NCBI GenBank assembly: GCA_007570785.1
Contig: ML661796.1
Location: forward strand, 1,544,284-1,608,283
Reading direction: 5' to 3'
DNA length: 64,000 nt
Source of the DNA: Antilocapra americana
Taxonomy: Eukaryota > Chordata > Mammalia > Artiodactyla > Antilocapridae
A program made the translations under genes and the position numbers. The notes below the pieces were generated by a model that saw only the letters and a program-made list of their open reading frames with translations, was not told where the DNA came from and did not search any database. Every line of letters begins with the position of its first letter. Positions within the stretch are counted from its first letter, which is position 1. Shown here piece by piece: positions 1 through 12,547 of the stretch.

Positions 1-388
1 CCAATGGTGTATAAATTGATTTAAAAAATGTGGTGTGAAATACTATTTAGCCTTAAAAAGGAAGGAAATTCTGTCACATGTTACAACATGAATGAATCTT
101 GACAACATTATATTAAGTGAAATAAGCCAGTTATAAAAACACAAATTGTGTACCTAAAGTAGTCAAATTCATAGAAGCAGAAAGTAGACTGGTGGTGAGT
201 AGGAGCTGAGGAGAGGAAGGAAAGAGGAGTTATTTTTTAATGGGCATAGAATTTCAATTTTGCAAGACTGAAAAACTTCAGAGGATCTCTTTCAAAGCAA
301 TGTGAATACAGTTAACACTACTGAACTGTACACTTAAAATGCATATGACAATAAATTTTATGTTATGTGCTTTTAAATCACAATAAAA
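1..388 (+). mobile_element. Ancient L1 (L1M-type), 3' end
   Basis: The text follows the tail of old mammalian L1 elements: a stretch resembling the end of ORF2, then a 3' UTR with an 'aactgtacacttaaaatg' motif and an A-rich end near 388. It is cut by the window start. No open frame survives. The family is recalled from consensus; the subfamily is not resolved. Confidence 0.75.
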
Positions 389-539
389 GTGTATGTCCTC
401 AGCATATCCTTTTTTAATTTTGAGGGGGAAAGAATAGTAGATTCCAAAACAATATTAATTTTTCCTTCAAAATCTCTTATTGTCTTTCTTCTGAAAGTGA
501 GAATATGTTGTTCTGAATAAAGTATTTTTCATTTACATG

Positions 540-3325
540 CAGAAATCAAAATTATAATGTTCTATTTAATGCAAGGCAATAGGATACAGAGTGGTTTGAA
601 ATCAGGAAATAATCCCATTTTTCATTTCTCTGACCACATTGGAATTAAACTAGAGATTAAGAACAAAAACATAATTAGAAAACATGTTTCTGGAAGTTTG
701 AAAACAATTATCAATTAACTCATGGATCAAGAAAATGTAAAGGCTAATATTAAATATTTAGTGTTAAATAAAATGAATAGAATACATGTATAAGCTCATG
801 AGATACAGCAAAACCCATACTTACAAGGAAATTTATAATCTTAAATTTTTATAGCAAAGAAGGCTAACTATTAATGAGCTAAGAATACAACTTAAGAAAT
901 TAGAAAAAAGTACAATAGACTAAACCCAAAGAAAGTGGAATAAACCAAAGAAAAGATAAAAGCAGAAACCAGTGAAATAGAAAACAAACCTTTACTATAG
1001 GCAGTCAACAAAGCCAACAGTTGGTACTTTGAAAAGGCTAAAAAAAATTGCAAATTTTTTGCGAGAATGATCAAGAATAAAAGATGGAAGGCACAAGAAA
1101 GCAATATCAGGAATCAAAAAGGGACTATAATTATAAATGCCTCAAAGAGTAACAAAGTAATAAAAGGATATTATTGAAAAATCATTAAGATAACAGATTG
1201 AAAACATGCTGATGAAGTGGACAAATTCCTATTGAATTGCAAGAAATATTCAAGGAAGAAATAATTCCAATTTTAAACAGATTATTCCAGATTTTTAAAA
1301 AGGAAGAAACACAAACTCATTTTATGAAGATAGCATAATGTTGACATTGTCAGATTTTACTGATGAATATATATTAAAAAATTCTAAGTAAAATCTTAGC
1401 AAACCAAATCCAGCAATGCATAAAAAGAAAGTGCTTTAGAATCAAATGCATTTATTTCCAGAATGCAAATTGCTTTTATCTTAGAAAATAAATTCATGGA
1501 ATTCCCTGAATTTTGAGATTAAATGAAAAGCAGTATGATTATTTCAGCAGAAGCAGAAAGACTACTTGATAAAATTCAATATTTGCTCAAGATAAAATTC
1601 TTAGTAAACAATGAAGAGAGGAGAGTATCATAAACTTATTTAATGAAAAAGAGAAGTATATTACAAGTATCACACTTCTGGTAAAATATTGAGAGTGTTT
1701 CATTTGCAACTGGGAAAAAGCCAATGGTGCCTGCTATTATAAACTTTACTCAACATTGTATTGGTGATCATAAACAATGAAATGAGATAAGAAAAAAATG
1801 GTTGAATAAGATAAGAAAAAGAAATGCAAAGAAACAAAAATATTATTCACAGATCTTATGATGGTCTACATGGAAAAAATTTAAATGTACAGATAAATTA
1901 GTAGGATTATTAAGACTGTTTGATCAAGGTTTCTGGATATAAAGATAATATATAAGAATAAATTGAAATTCTGCATATCAGGAAAAGAAATATGAGTAGC
2001 TAATAAACATATGATAAACTTCTTAACCTCATTAACAATCAGATAAGTATAAATTGAAACTACAATAAAGTAATTATTTCACAGCTAATAGACTAGAAAA
2101 ATGAAAACAAATATTCATGAAGATATTCAGCAACTTCAATTTGGCTTTATACAGTAAAGTGGAAAATGTGTATTTCTTTTCCTGAGCAAATATATCATGT
2201 GCCAAAACTGGGCACATTCATAGTATGAGATATGTATGAAAATATTTATAATACTGCTATTGTACTGGGGAAAAAAAAACTAGTAACATCCAAAATATCT
2301 ATGGATATTTAGAGAATGTATAAATACATTTTGGTAGGTATATCAATATAATACTATACTCACTGAAAGTGATTTAACTCTAGTTAAAAAACAGCATGGA
2401 GATTCATCAAAAAATTAAAAATAGAACTACTAGATGATTCAGCAATCCAATTTCTGAGTATATTTCCAAAGGAAAGGAAATCAATATCTTGAAGAAATAT
2501 CCATACTCTCATGGTCATTCATTGCAGCATTTTTCACAATAGCCAAGATATGGAAAAAAAAATCTTAAGTATGTGCAGACAGCTGGATGATAAAGAAAAT
2601 ATGTAATAGAATATTATTTAACCATAAAAGAAAGAAATCCTGCCATTTTGACAACATGGATGGATCTGGAGAACATGATGGTAGGTGAAATGTTGGACAG
2701 AAATAAATACTATATGATCTCCCTTATATGTGGAATCTAAAAATATCAAACTCATAGAAACAGGAAATAGACTGGTGGTTGGCAAGGTCTGAGGGGTGGG
2801 AAAATGGGGGAAAGGTTGGTCAAAGGGTATAAATTTTCAGTTATAATATGAATAATTTCTGAGGATGTAAGGTATAGCATGGTGACTGTAGTTAACAATA
2901 CTGTATTGTATATATGGGGCTTCTCAGGGGGTGCAGTGGTAAAAGAATCCACATGCAATGCAGCTGACCCAGGAGATGTGGGTTTGATCCCATGGTCAGA
3001 AGATCCCCTAGAGGAAGAAATGGCAACCCACTCCAGTATTCTTGTCTGGAAAATTCCATGGACAGATGAGTCTGGCAGGCTATAGTCTGTGGGGTCGCAA
3101 AGATTTGGACATGACTGAGTACACTGTATATGCAAAATTGCTAAGAAAGTAAAGCTTTAATGTTTTCACCATAACAACAATAAAATGCTAATTATGTAAG
3201 GCTAAGAATCCGGTAAGTAACCTTATTTTGACAAACTTTTTGCAATATAAATGTGTATCAAATCATATTGTACACCTTAAACTTATGCAGTATTATATGT
3301 CAGTTATATCTCAATAAACCTAGGG
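540..3325 (+). mobile_element. Ancient L1 (L1M-type), degraded ORF2 to 3' end
   Basis: A long A-rich block matches L1 ORF2 phrases in order, from the early reverse-transcriptase part (about 630-1130) to the C-terminal part (about 2400-2760), then a 3' UTR ending in 'tatctcaataaacctag' near 3325. Stops and frameshifts are everywhere, so it codes for nothing. A Bov-tA SINE splits the 3' UTR at 2914-3124. It lies in the same orientation as the L1 tail at 1-388 but is a separate insertion. Confidence 0.8.
2914..3124 (+). mobile_element. Bov-tA/BovA SINE inside L1 3' UTR
   Basis: Begins with the tRNA-derived head (ggcttctcagggggtgcagt) and ends with the BovB-derived tail (gacatgactgagtac). The 7-bp word tgtatat occurs on both sides (2907-2913 and 3125-3131) and is read as a target-site duplication. 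BovB enzymes are thought to mobilise this SINE family, which shares the BovB 3' end. Confidence 0.9.
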
Positions 3326-6206
3326 GGAAAAAAGAATTGGCTAACTGTACTAACATGCCACATCATAGACAGATGTTTAGGAACATGATATTAAGGAAAA
3401 ACAGCTGTAGGAGAATACCTAAAACTTTGCTCCATTTTATAGAATTCAAAACATGGAAAGCTTAATAATGCATTGTTAAGGGTTACAACCACCTCCAGTA
3501 AACACTGTAACGAAAAGCAAGAGGGAGATAAACACAAAATTAAGAACAGTCCTTACCTCTGGGTGCAGAGGCAAGTATGTAGGTTTGTGGAGGTGCTGAC
3601 AGGGCATTTCACTGTAATGGTAATATTTTAAAAATCTAAAATACTTCACATTTGAGACATGTTTTTCTGTATATAACAAAATCCCAACTCTCTCCCTATT
3701 CCAGATTCACCACTTCCCCTTCTCTATCAATAATAAATCATTAAAAAGTAAAAACTAGTTAACGCTCTTGATATTCCATCTTAATGAGGGAGGAGGTATT
3801 TTCAAACAAGATCACCTATGATACCTTGGAGTGGATGGCTTGAGGCTAAGGGAAGTTCATGATAATAATGGAGGAAGTAGGGTGAGAGAATGTATTGAGA
3901 ATATAAACAAATCGACTTACAGAATCCAGTTGTTTTCTCAGGTAATTGTCGATAGTTCAAAACACATTTTTGTTCAACAACTTTTAAGAGCTGCAAACAG
4001 ACTTACTGGCAGATTTTCTGATCTATTATGGCAATGGAAACCATCTGATGCCTGTTTGCAAATGTATTTGCAGACGGCCAGAACTTATGACTCAATTAAT
4101 AAAACAAACGTGTCTATGAACTTAATGTAATCCTTTTGACCTTAATAAAGTCTTAAATCCCAAGTAAATCTGCTTTAAGATTGAAAAATGTACACAAAAG
4201 TGAAACATTGCATACACTTGCTCTAGAGTTTATGACCCTTGCCTCCTACCACTTCTCCTTGGCTAACTTAGTGCTATTTAAAGTGCTTCCTTTGGTGGTA
4301 ACAAATTATAAATCCATATCTCTGTAAGATGCTCTCATCAGCTCAAATGCTTGTTCATAAGGGCACATGCATGCACACACACACACAAGGTTTTCTCTCG
4401 CATTGATTTGGTTGGCAGGTTGAAAAATGACCAAGGACCTTCTGTTCTAATTCTAAATATCATTGTTTATAATGATAATATGCTGTTCATTTTCCTGGAT
4501 TTTCCACCATGGAAATGCTAGACACATTACAATAAAATATATTCTTATGCAAATAATCCAAATAGGGGTTTTTTTTAAACCCTAGAAGAAATGTTTGAAA
4601 GAACAGCCTGTCAAAAGCAAAATACTAAAGTTTCTCAATAGGCCACTATTCTTTATCTGAGCTGTTAAGTCTCTAAGTTATTATATTATTACTGAATTGA
4701 AAGAATAATAAAATAATACTGGATAGTCAGCCCCTAACCCCTCCCCATACATAGCAATTACAACTGTAGCTGAAAATGACTGAAATGTTATCACATCAAA
4801 GAAGACACCAGCCAGCCATGGCCTCATGAAAGCCTTTCTGGGGTTTTCAGTTAGATTCAAAAAGGGAGTTGTTTGGCATATTCTTCTATTGTTTCAGAGG
4901 CCCCTGTCAATCAGCACAGCAGTTAGTGAGGAACTCTACAGCTTGCTACCACCAGCCAACAGGCAAACTGGTTTGGCTCTTCTTTTAACCTAGCTGGTTA
5001 TCTAATCTATTTTTATTATGAGAGAAGAGTATAGTTAATGGATTTGGTCAAGGCTGAAATTAAACCTGGATATTTTAATGACAGCCGAATCATTTGTTAT
5101 TTTATGTTAACTGTATTCAAACCTGTTTTGAATAATTATGTTAGTAGGGAAAGGAGGAAAGATCACTAAACTGGAAAAAGGAAATATAGGTTCTTTTCTC
5201 CCCTTGAGACCAGTTCCATTCTTAAGATGGTTTGCAAGAAGCTTGAGGATCCTGGCTTCATTCTGGGAGGTGGTAATGGTTTTTTCTTAGAAGAAAGATT
5301 AAAAATTTATTTTACAGGTCAATAGACCAGAATTAAAATTGAAAAAAAAAAATGAATGGGCTCCATATGTAACATTCATTATTACCCAAAACTTAACTCA
5401 TCTTCCTCTGGTGTCTCCAATTTTAAGTGGAAAACTTAACTACTGAAAATGACTTAGTTTCTTCTAATTTAAGACACTTTTAGATAGTCTTTCCATGCAG
5501 TGTTTAAACTCTTTCTCTCAGTGTTGTATCAAAGGGTTTTCCCCTCCCTTCTCTCCACAATGATGTTTGTATGCAGAGGAAGCCCTATGTATGGTGGCAG
5601 CAGTGGCAGGACAGAAGAAACTTGTAGTTTTTCCCAGGATAGTCTGCATCTTCCTGAGTTACAGAGCATTCACTGCTAATGTCTGCTGTTTCCTTGTATT
5701 TTACACTATGACAACCCAGGGCCCCTTTAGTCTTGAGTTGTCTGAACCTTTTCATCCTATACCAGGGCTCTTCCAGTTCATTAGTTCTCTTGCATGTCTC
5801 CCATACCCTGCCACTCACAGACCATGGGCAATTGGAAATTTTATCTCAGAAACATCTATATAGATATCTTTCCCACTGATGATGCCACACTTTATGCTTC
5901 CAGTACATCATAAATTGTTCTTTCTGTATTAGAATGGGACCATAAAGTTAGACCAGCACCCACTATGTTCAAGATGCTCTCAACGTATCTAGGGTTTCTG
6001 TTGTTTGACCTTCTTAGAGATGAGGTATCTTCTCCCTCATGCATCATATGACATATCCTTCACACTCTGTTATATTTTGGTCAACAGTCAACTCAGCATC
6101 CCAAGTCTTGCCATATAACAGGATTTTAAAAAGAGATTTCGAAACCCTTCACTGAACCCAGCTTTCAACATCATTGTCCTGCTATGGACTTAGAAAATTT
6201 TATTTT
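3326..6206. other. No gene recognised; unassigned AT-rich DNA
   Basis: No open frame exceeds about 100 codons and none looks like a known protein. A (CA)n tract lies at 4373-4387. A small inverted pair, tgcaaacag and ctgtttgca, lies near 3993 and 4053. The part at about 3350-3680 has the feel of a very old interspersed repeat, but I cannot name it. Confidence 0.5.
4373..4387. repeat. (CA)n microsatellite
   Basis: Short uninterrupted CA/AC tract of about seven units following an alternating 'gcacatgcatg' stretch. Confidence 0.9.
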
Positions 6207-6220
6207 AAAATCTAAGCTGA

Positions 6221-6684
6221 TTAAAAAGAATGCATTTGAATCAGTTCTAATAAGGTGGATGAAACTGGAGCTTTTTATACAGAGCGAAGTAAGTCAGAAA
6301 GAAAACCACCAATACAGTATATTAATGCATATATATGGAATTTAGAAAGATGGTAATGATGACCCTATATGTGAGACAGCAGAAGAGACATAGATGTAAA
6401 GAACAGACTGTTGGACTCTGTGGGAGAAGGCAAGGGTGGGATGATTTGAGATAATAGCATTGAAACATGTATATTATCATATGTGAAACAGATCACCAGT
6501 CCAGGTTCGATGCATGAGACAGGGTGCTCAGGGCTGGTGCACTGGGATGACCCTGAGGGATGGGATGGGGAGGGAGGTGGGAGGGGGGTTCAGGATGGGG
6601 AACACATGTACACCCATGGCTGATTCATGTCAATGTATGGCAAAACCCACCACAATATTGTAATTAGCCTCCAATTAAAAAAAA
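6221..6684 (+). mobile_element. L1-BT LINE, 5'-truncated 3' end
   Basis: The sequence follows the end of bovine L1-BT ORF2 and its 3' UTR, including a run of G tracts at about 6548-6600 and a terminal A tract at 6677-6684. Only about 460 bp remain of an element of 6 kb or more. A 14-bp word at 6207-6220 returns with two differences at 6827-6840, about 140 bp beyond the A tract. The original insertion was therefore probably longer than the L1 and carried flanking DNA with it. Confidence 0.85.
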
Positions 6685-6826
6685 TAGTCAGTCTGAGTTT
6701 TCCAACAAAAAGGAGGATAAATAAGTCAGACCTGCCAGGCCCAGGCAGCTAGCTCCTCAGCCCAGTAATCGCTCCCTTATCATTCTTTCTCATTAAAATG
6801 ATGGTAAAACAAACAAACAAACAAAC
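6685..6826 (+). other. Probable L1 3'-transduced segment with second A-rich tail
   Basis: This non-L1 sequence lies between the L1 A tract (6677-6684) and an (AAAC)n tail at about 6806-6826, and the target-site duplication lies beyond the tail. That arrangement is expected when an L1 transcript reads through its own poly(A) signal. The duplication has two mismatches and the donor locus is unknown, so this is an inference. Confidence 0.5.
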
Positions 6827-6840
6827 AGAATCCAAGCTGA

Positions 6841-7944
6841 ACAAAAAAAATTCAATCTAGGTTGACCAGAAGTCCTGTCTCCCCTCCCCCCCACCCTCCA
6901 CTTATATCATCATGCCATATTGATTCAGTGAATAAGGAGTCATAGAAAATGGATAAATACTATGTACGTTATATAAATAACACCTTTCTCTTAAATTATT
7001 GACCAGCTTTTCTAGCATAATTCAGATGCACTAGAATGCCTGCTAGGGAGCCAGTAGTTCTCAGTATTACGCACCAGATATCCAATGCAAAGATTTAGGG
7101 AGAAAATAGGATTCATTTTCTAAGAAAGGTTTTTCACACTGAAGAGGTAGATTCAGAATATCTTGCAATTTGTAGCCCGCTTGTAAACGTGACTGAGAGC
7201 TTAGTACTATCTCTAGGTGCTGGTGTGTTAGACAGTGCAATTGTGTTTAAGAAGACATTTGAAGTACGTGTGAAGCAATGCCTTAAGGTCACTCTGTGAT
7301 GAAGCAGCGAAACTATCACTGGACAGAGATAAGTAGATTCAAATTTATTGTTAGTTTCTCACTCAAGCTTCTTCTGAGTTGGTTCTATCGTTAATGATCT
7401 CAAAACCAACTAGTAGTTTTTGCGAGTAGCGGAAACTAATGTAACAATTTTATACTTATTGAAGAGATGGCTGATCCACAGATATTTTAATGCTTGCTCC
7501 ATTTTGGGGTTCATTGCCTTCTAACATTATTTACCTCTACAGTTAATAAATCTTATTTTATTTATTTTGCAGCTTAGAAACTGAGACTCAGGGGGAAAAA
7601 TGGTTTACTAAGGACATAGATCAATTCATTACTATGTATCTTGTGGTATTTCTGTGCTACAGTCCTGCTCACATTTTAGTTACAAAATAAGAATCTATAT
7701 AAAGCTTTTGTGTTCATAGTCATGGTATCATGAGATCATCATAGTGCTATGTCCATATTTTTTAGAGCCTGAAAGAGGTTGTAGAGAGCAGAGAGTGTTT
7801 ATTCAGATCCAATGCAGTAGAGGTAGAGAGCAAGTAAAGTAGGAGGAACATTTAAATATTTTTTTCAGCTTTAGGGGTTTTAAAGTTTAAGTAATACTTA
7901 TATTAATCTAGATGTTACACTAAATTTTTTGAAAGGCTACTAAA
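6841..7944. other. No gene recognised; possible MIR fragment
   Basis: Unassigned. A stretch at about 7560-7620 resembles antisense MIR core text (cttagaaactgagactcag), but it is short and weak. No meaningful open frame. Confidence 0.4.
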
Positions 7945-8100
7945 GTAAGCTGGGAGCTTGGAGACCTTGGTGTTAGGCCCTGAACCACCACAAAATAAAT
8001 TGGTTGATCTGAACAAGTCAGTCAACTATTTTGCTTCTTCAGTTTCTTTATGGATAAAAATGAGAACATTTAACTGGATAACCTCTAAGTTCACCTGTAA
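7945..8100 (+). mobile_element. MIR SINE, diverged
   Basis: Resembles the MIR central part: a 'cagtcaactattttgcttcttcagtttc' type stretch followed by 'aaaatgagaacattt'. Strongly diverged, as expected for a mammal-wide repeat. Confidence 0.5.
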
Positions 8101-8276
8101 TATTCTGCAAGTTTTTGTGGATTCTATAGCCCACAGATCTATCATGTGTCTCTAATTCCCAGATCTAATCAATCACCAAGTTCTGCTGACTTTCTCCTAA
8201 ATATTGCTTGATTTTTTCAATGCCCCTTCATTACAGCTGCCATTCCCCTTGTTGAGAGCCTCAGTATCTTTCAACA

Positions 8277-8487
8277 GTGTGCTGTGCTAAGTCGCTTCAG
8301 TGTCCAACTCTTTGCGACCCCATGGACTGCGGCCCGCCAGACTCCTCTGTTCATGGAATTCTCCAGGTACGGATACTGCAGTGGGTTGCGCCGCCCTCCT
8401 CCAGGGGATCTTCCCAACCCAGGGATCAAACCCAGGTCTCCTGTATTTCAGGGAGATTCTTTACTGTCTGAGCCAGCAGGGAAGCCC
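8277..8487 (-). mobile_element. Bov-tA/BovA SINE
   Basis: Reverse orientation: the BovB-like tail (gctaagtcgcttcagtgtcc) lies on the left and the tRNA-like head (gccagcagggaagccc) on the right. It accounts for the overlapping open frames here, including one of 183 codons at 8284-8835, which are not genes. Confidence 0.9.
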
Positions 8488-8559
8488 GTAAGGTCATGTC
8501 ATTGCAATCACTCTCAGGTTCTTGATTTAGAAGCCCTGCTCTGGGTTAGGTGCCCTTCC

Positions 8560-8765
8560 TCTGTGCTCTATCAGCCCCCTCTACTGAGTCTTGCAGCAGC
8601 GCCCATTGCACTAGATGACAACTGTCCACTTGCTGTTTTGTCTACTTGCACAGAGAGTGACCAACCTGGGGGCAGGACCCAGGTCTTGGTCATCATTTTA
8701 ATCCCAGTGCCTAGCGCATGGCAGGCACTAGGCAACGGAATACTTGAAGAAATGAAAGAACGGCA
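8560..8765 (+). mobile_element. L2 LINE, 3' end
   Basis: Shows the typical L2 3' UTR order: a 'gcaggacccaggtcttgg' stretch, then 'cagtgcctagcgcatggcag', then a 'cactaggcaa' ending with a gaa-rich terminus. Old and diverged. Confidence 0.65.
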
Positions 8766-9276
8766 CAATAGGGGACTAGATTATTCTAATAAACACCTCT
8801 TTATGTCATACTGGCTGCTACTTTTGTCAAAATAAGAGGTTAGAAATCCTTATTTAAAGAAGAAAGAGACTTTACCCTAAAATTAATAGCAAATGTTCAG
8901 AAGAATGGGTCCTTTTCCGTTGGAACTCCCACTTGAGCTAGTTGACCCACTGACGTGCTGATGGAAAATGCAAGTATTGACCACCGTGGGAGACTGCATC
9001 TTCACTATGGGGAATGGAAACAGTACTATTAAAGAATAGGGACAGCTGAAACGTGAGGAAAGGGGCAGCCACTTTGGGGAAAAAAGGGCAAATAAGGAGA
9101 AACCATCAGGCAGAAAAGGCTGAGAACCAGTTTCCATTGTGTGACTATGTTGACTTTTGAGAATGAGAAAGTATTCATTTTACATGCTATGGTAATTAAG
9201 CAAACAAAAACCTATATGACCAAAAAGTGAAGATTGATACATGCATTCAATGAGAGCAGGGAAAATTACACTAGCG
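8766..9276. other. No gene or repeat recognised
   Basis: Non-repetitive sequence without a useful open frame. The 84-codon antisense frame at 8883-9137 has no recognisable features. Confidence 0.4.
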
Positions 9277-9392
9277 GAGGAAAAGATTCCATATGTTCTC
9301 CAATACCTAGGCACAACTGGGTGCCGCTTTAATGACTTTCCAAATGCACCCCGTTGTTCTTAGGTATTGAAGAACATATGGCACGTTTCCCC
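9277..9392. repeat. Long imperfect hairpin (MITE-like or miRNA-like)
   Basis: The arm at 9289-9324 pairs with 9346-9381 around a 21-nt loop (9325-9345). By eye 32 of 36 positions are Watson-Crick pairs, one is G-U and three are mismatches. Weaker pairing seems to continue outward to about 9277 and 9392. A single such palindrome in non-repetitive DNA could be a small non-autonomous DNA transposon, an ancient hairpin repeat, or a microRNA precursor. No flanking duplication is obvious. Confidence 0.7.
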
Positions 9393-12034
9393 TTTAACTG
9401 TGAATTTCCTTGCTTTTGTCAGTTGGTGTCTCAAGCTTAATGTATTTTAATGCAGCTTTTGTGGGTGTGAATACAGTCCGAAGTTGTTATTAGAGAGACC
9501 ATGTTAATAGTATACACAGATGTTATCTCTTAGTGGTCCCCAAATATGCTGTGAAAATCTACATATACAGGGCTAACTTTGAAATTGTTAATAAAGGCCC
9601 TTCGAGAGTTTCCAAATTGTTCTTCTCAGCTCCAAACTTAGCATGGATGATAAATGACCATTTAGTTGCCAATATAGCACAATATTTCAATTTCCTGCCT
9701 TCCCAAAGGTATTTGAAAGGTTGTACGAAGTTCATACTCACAGTGTGTGTTGTCTACATTGCTGTGATCTCCGACTGGCTAACTTTAACCAAAACCTTTT
9801 CAATTAACTCAACACATTCCTGGAGAAAAAACCAGCCCACTCAAGGCTCTGTACAAATATGTCTTTATTGATTTTCTTGGCAAAGGCTCCCTAAATTATG
9901 GTGAAATCTGTTCTTTCAGATGATGTACAAAAGGGAATATTGTTCATGTAACACAAACAGTAAGTGAACGGAAGGAGGATCAACATTTTATCTACAAAAA
10001 GCTACAGATTCAATTGTATTTTTTTTCTTTTCTGTACACACAGCCTCTGAGAATGTTAATGAAAATCTAAAGGAAAGGGGAAAAAATCCTCATTCACAGT
10101 CCTGCCACCCCCTGCAAATCAAATTGTTTTCAATTTTTCCTCATCCCCTTCTAGTCCCTGTCCATATGCATACATAATTTTTACATAATTACACTTCCAG
10201 TGTTGAAGCAATTTTTTAATCTGCTCTTCTTTCTGTTTAAAATTATAGACATTGGACTCTGAGGAAAGCTATATAGCACATTCTTGTGGACAAATAGAGC
10301 AGAACCTAGAGGAGAAAACTGAAACTCATGGACAGAAATTTGCCAAGCAGCTAAAGCCCAGCATTTCAGAGTATAGAAAGGTCCCTGACTAGACTAGGTT
10401 GGCTCATTGTTTGCTTTTGAATCCTCACTGTGTATGAAAGGGAGCCAAAAGAGGGCTGCTTGTGGTTGTGCCATTATTCTGAGAACCAGGCTGCCCAGAG
10501 AAAGGAGCCCAGTGTGGGCCATGGACCCCTCCATTGGGGGCTTAATATCAGCCAAATAAAAAAAAAAAAAAACAAGGCTGATTTCTGGTGAGCCACCATT
10601 AGACTGACTGCAGAATGAGCATTTCTGAGGTGTATGACTTCCTGGAAAGCTATCCCTTTCTGTGGACCAAGGACCTGAAGCTCGCCACATGGAGGCAAAG
10701 CCTGTGAGACTAAGGCTCATTCATCGTGGGGACAGTGAATAGCAACAGACACACAAATAGTGCTGTTGATAAAAATGATGGTCCAACAGTTATCAGAGTG
10801 ACAAAATCCCCAAGTATAGATTTATTTATACAGTTAAACATGCAGTTAATGGATGCAGTGCTTTTAAAAAAGCACATAGATATGTAAGCTTAAAACAATT
10901 CTGTATTTCAGCTAAAATCCAAGCTCTGCTTAATATTTATCAGTTGGCTAATCCAAGCAGTAACCCGAGGAAGAGAAAGAAATATCTAATATTATTTTCA
11001 CAAAATTCACAATATTAGAAAAATCATTAAAATCTAAGTTTGTGGGTTCTCTCGGTTCCTGTACTGGAACCAGTTCTCTCTGTTTTATCCTTTGTAAGTT
11101 TTAACAACAAGCAAGCCTTCTGGATAATATTGCATGCTTTCAGCCCAATATGACATTAACCAGATTGTGCTACAATATCAGGTTTGGAAGTCTTTACTTA
11201 AAGAAATGTGGCTTTGTTTGCTATACATATATTATTTTTTCAATTTTGATTGAAAGTCTAACTTGCTCTATTCCAGACTTACTAGCTAAAAGGCTAACTT
11301 GAAAGACTGTTGCTTTTCTGAAATCATGACAGACTGAAATGTACACAAGAATTGGTGAAACTTTCAGATAAATGGAATAACCTGATTTAGGAAATAATAC
11401 TGCAGAGGTTCTTAAGTTCCCCCTCCCCAAGTATCCTTAACAACAAAGGAGTGTGAACTCTCCAGGGGCTCTGGAGCAGTCTGTCATAAGCTTGAAATTT
11501 CTTTGAAGATTCTGTTTTTTATCTTAAGATATCATAGGGTTTTTTTTGTATACTACTCCATGATATGTTCATGTTTGTTTTGACTTTTCAAAATATTTCA
11601 TGTTGTCAGGTAAATTATGTAACTTTTCCTTCCAGATCTCTAAGGAAAATAGATGTTCCAGAAAGATGTCATGTTTATTCCATGGCTTACACTGGTTACA
11701 TGTGCCTGTTGAAAAGCACAACACAGTAGTTTTAAGAATTTATTTTTTTAACTGCTAAGAAGTTTAAGAATTAACTAAATATCAGGGAACATTAAATACC
11801 TGGAATGTTTTAACATCGAACTTCAGCCCACCAGATTACCAATGTAAAAATGCCTTGAAATTGTGCTTGGCTCTATTTTTGTGTAGGTTCCAGTATTGCT
11901 GATTTTTCTTCTTCTCTGTGGAGTTGTGTGTACTTCAAGTTTCTCATTTGCTTCTGTGAAGGTTTTATGTTACAGTTTTAGAATGTGCTTTTTCAAAAAA
12001 GCAAAAAAAAATACTGTACATTGGTAAATATCTA
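9393..12034. other. No gene recognised; unassigned
   Basis: The longest frames are 112 codons (9533-9871) and 108 codons (10394-10720, minus strand), neither resembling a known protein. An A run at 10558-10572 follows 'gccaaataaa', as a retroposed tail might, but no source element or target duplication is clear. Otherwise AT-rich and featureless. Confidence 0.45.
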
Positions 12035-12352
12035 AAAAAGAAGAATGTGCTTTGAAGCGAGATAGACCTAGATTTAAATCACAGCTCTATCACTTAATAG
12101 TCTTGTCACTTACCTTCTCTTATACTCAATTTTGCCACCTGTAAAGTGAGAATAACAGTATCCATTTCCAAGGGCTGTCATGAAGATTAAATAAGGTGAT
12201 ATATATAGAAAATCCCATGATCAGAAGAGCCTGGTAGGCTACAGTCCATGGGATTGCAAAAGAGTCAGAAACAACTGAGCGACTGAACAACAAATAAATA
12301 ATTTACCTAGCACATAGAAGGTGCCTCCCAAATGGTAGCACCTTTCCCTATG
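12035..12352 (+). mobile_element. MIR SINE, interrupted by a Bov SINE fragment
   Basis: A clear MIR core (atttaaatcacagctctatc, then 'gtaaagtgagaataac') runs to about 12210 and resumes at about 12296 with the MIR end 'acctagcacatagaaggtgc'. A Bov-tA 3' fragment sits between the parts, and an L1 abuts the right side. Confidence 0.8.
12212..12289 (+). mobile_element. Bov-tA SINE, 3' fragment
   Basis: Only the second half of the SINE is present, from 'aatcccatgatcagaagagc' to 'ctgagcgactgaacaac'. It is inserted in the MIR. No clean target-site duplication could be read. Confidence 0.8.
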
Positions 12353-12547
12353 TCCCTCATTGTCTGCGAACCCATCCCTCCCATCCCATCCCTCCAGATC
12401 ATCACAGGCACTGAGCTGAGCTCCCTGTCTTATACTGCAGCCTCCCACTAGCTATATGTCTTACACATGGTAGTGTGTATACATCAATGCTACTGTCCCA
12501 ATTCGTCCTACCCCTTCCTTCCCTCTCCATGTCCACATGTCCATTCT

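Noticed and set aside
8277..8487. tRNA-like heads of Bov SINEs as tRNA genes
   Set aside because: They are diverged SINE heads fused to BovB tails. None keeps a full tRNA cloverleaf by eye.
8284..8835. 183-codon open frame
   Set aside because: Its first third is a reverse Bov-tA SINE and the rest runs into an L2 end. No protein family features.
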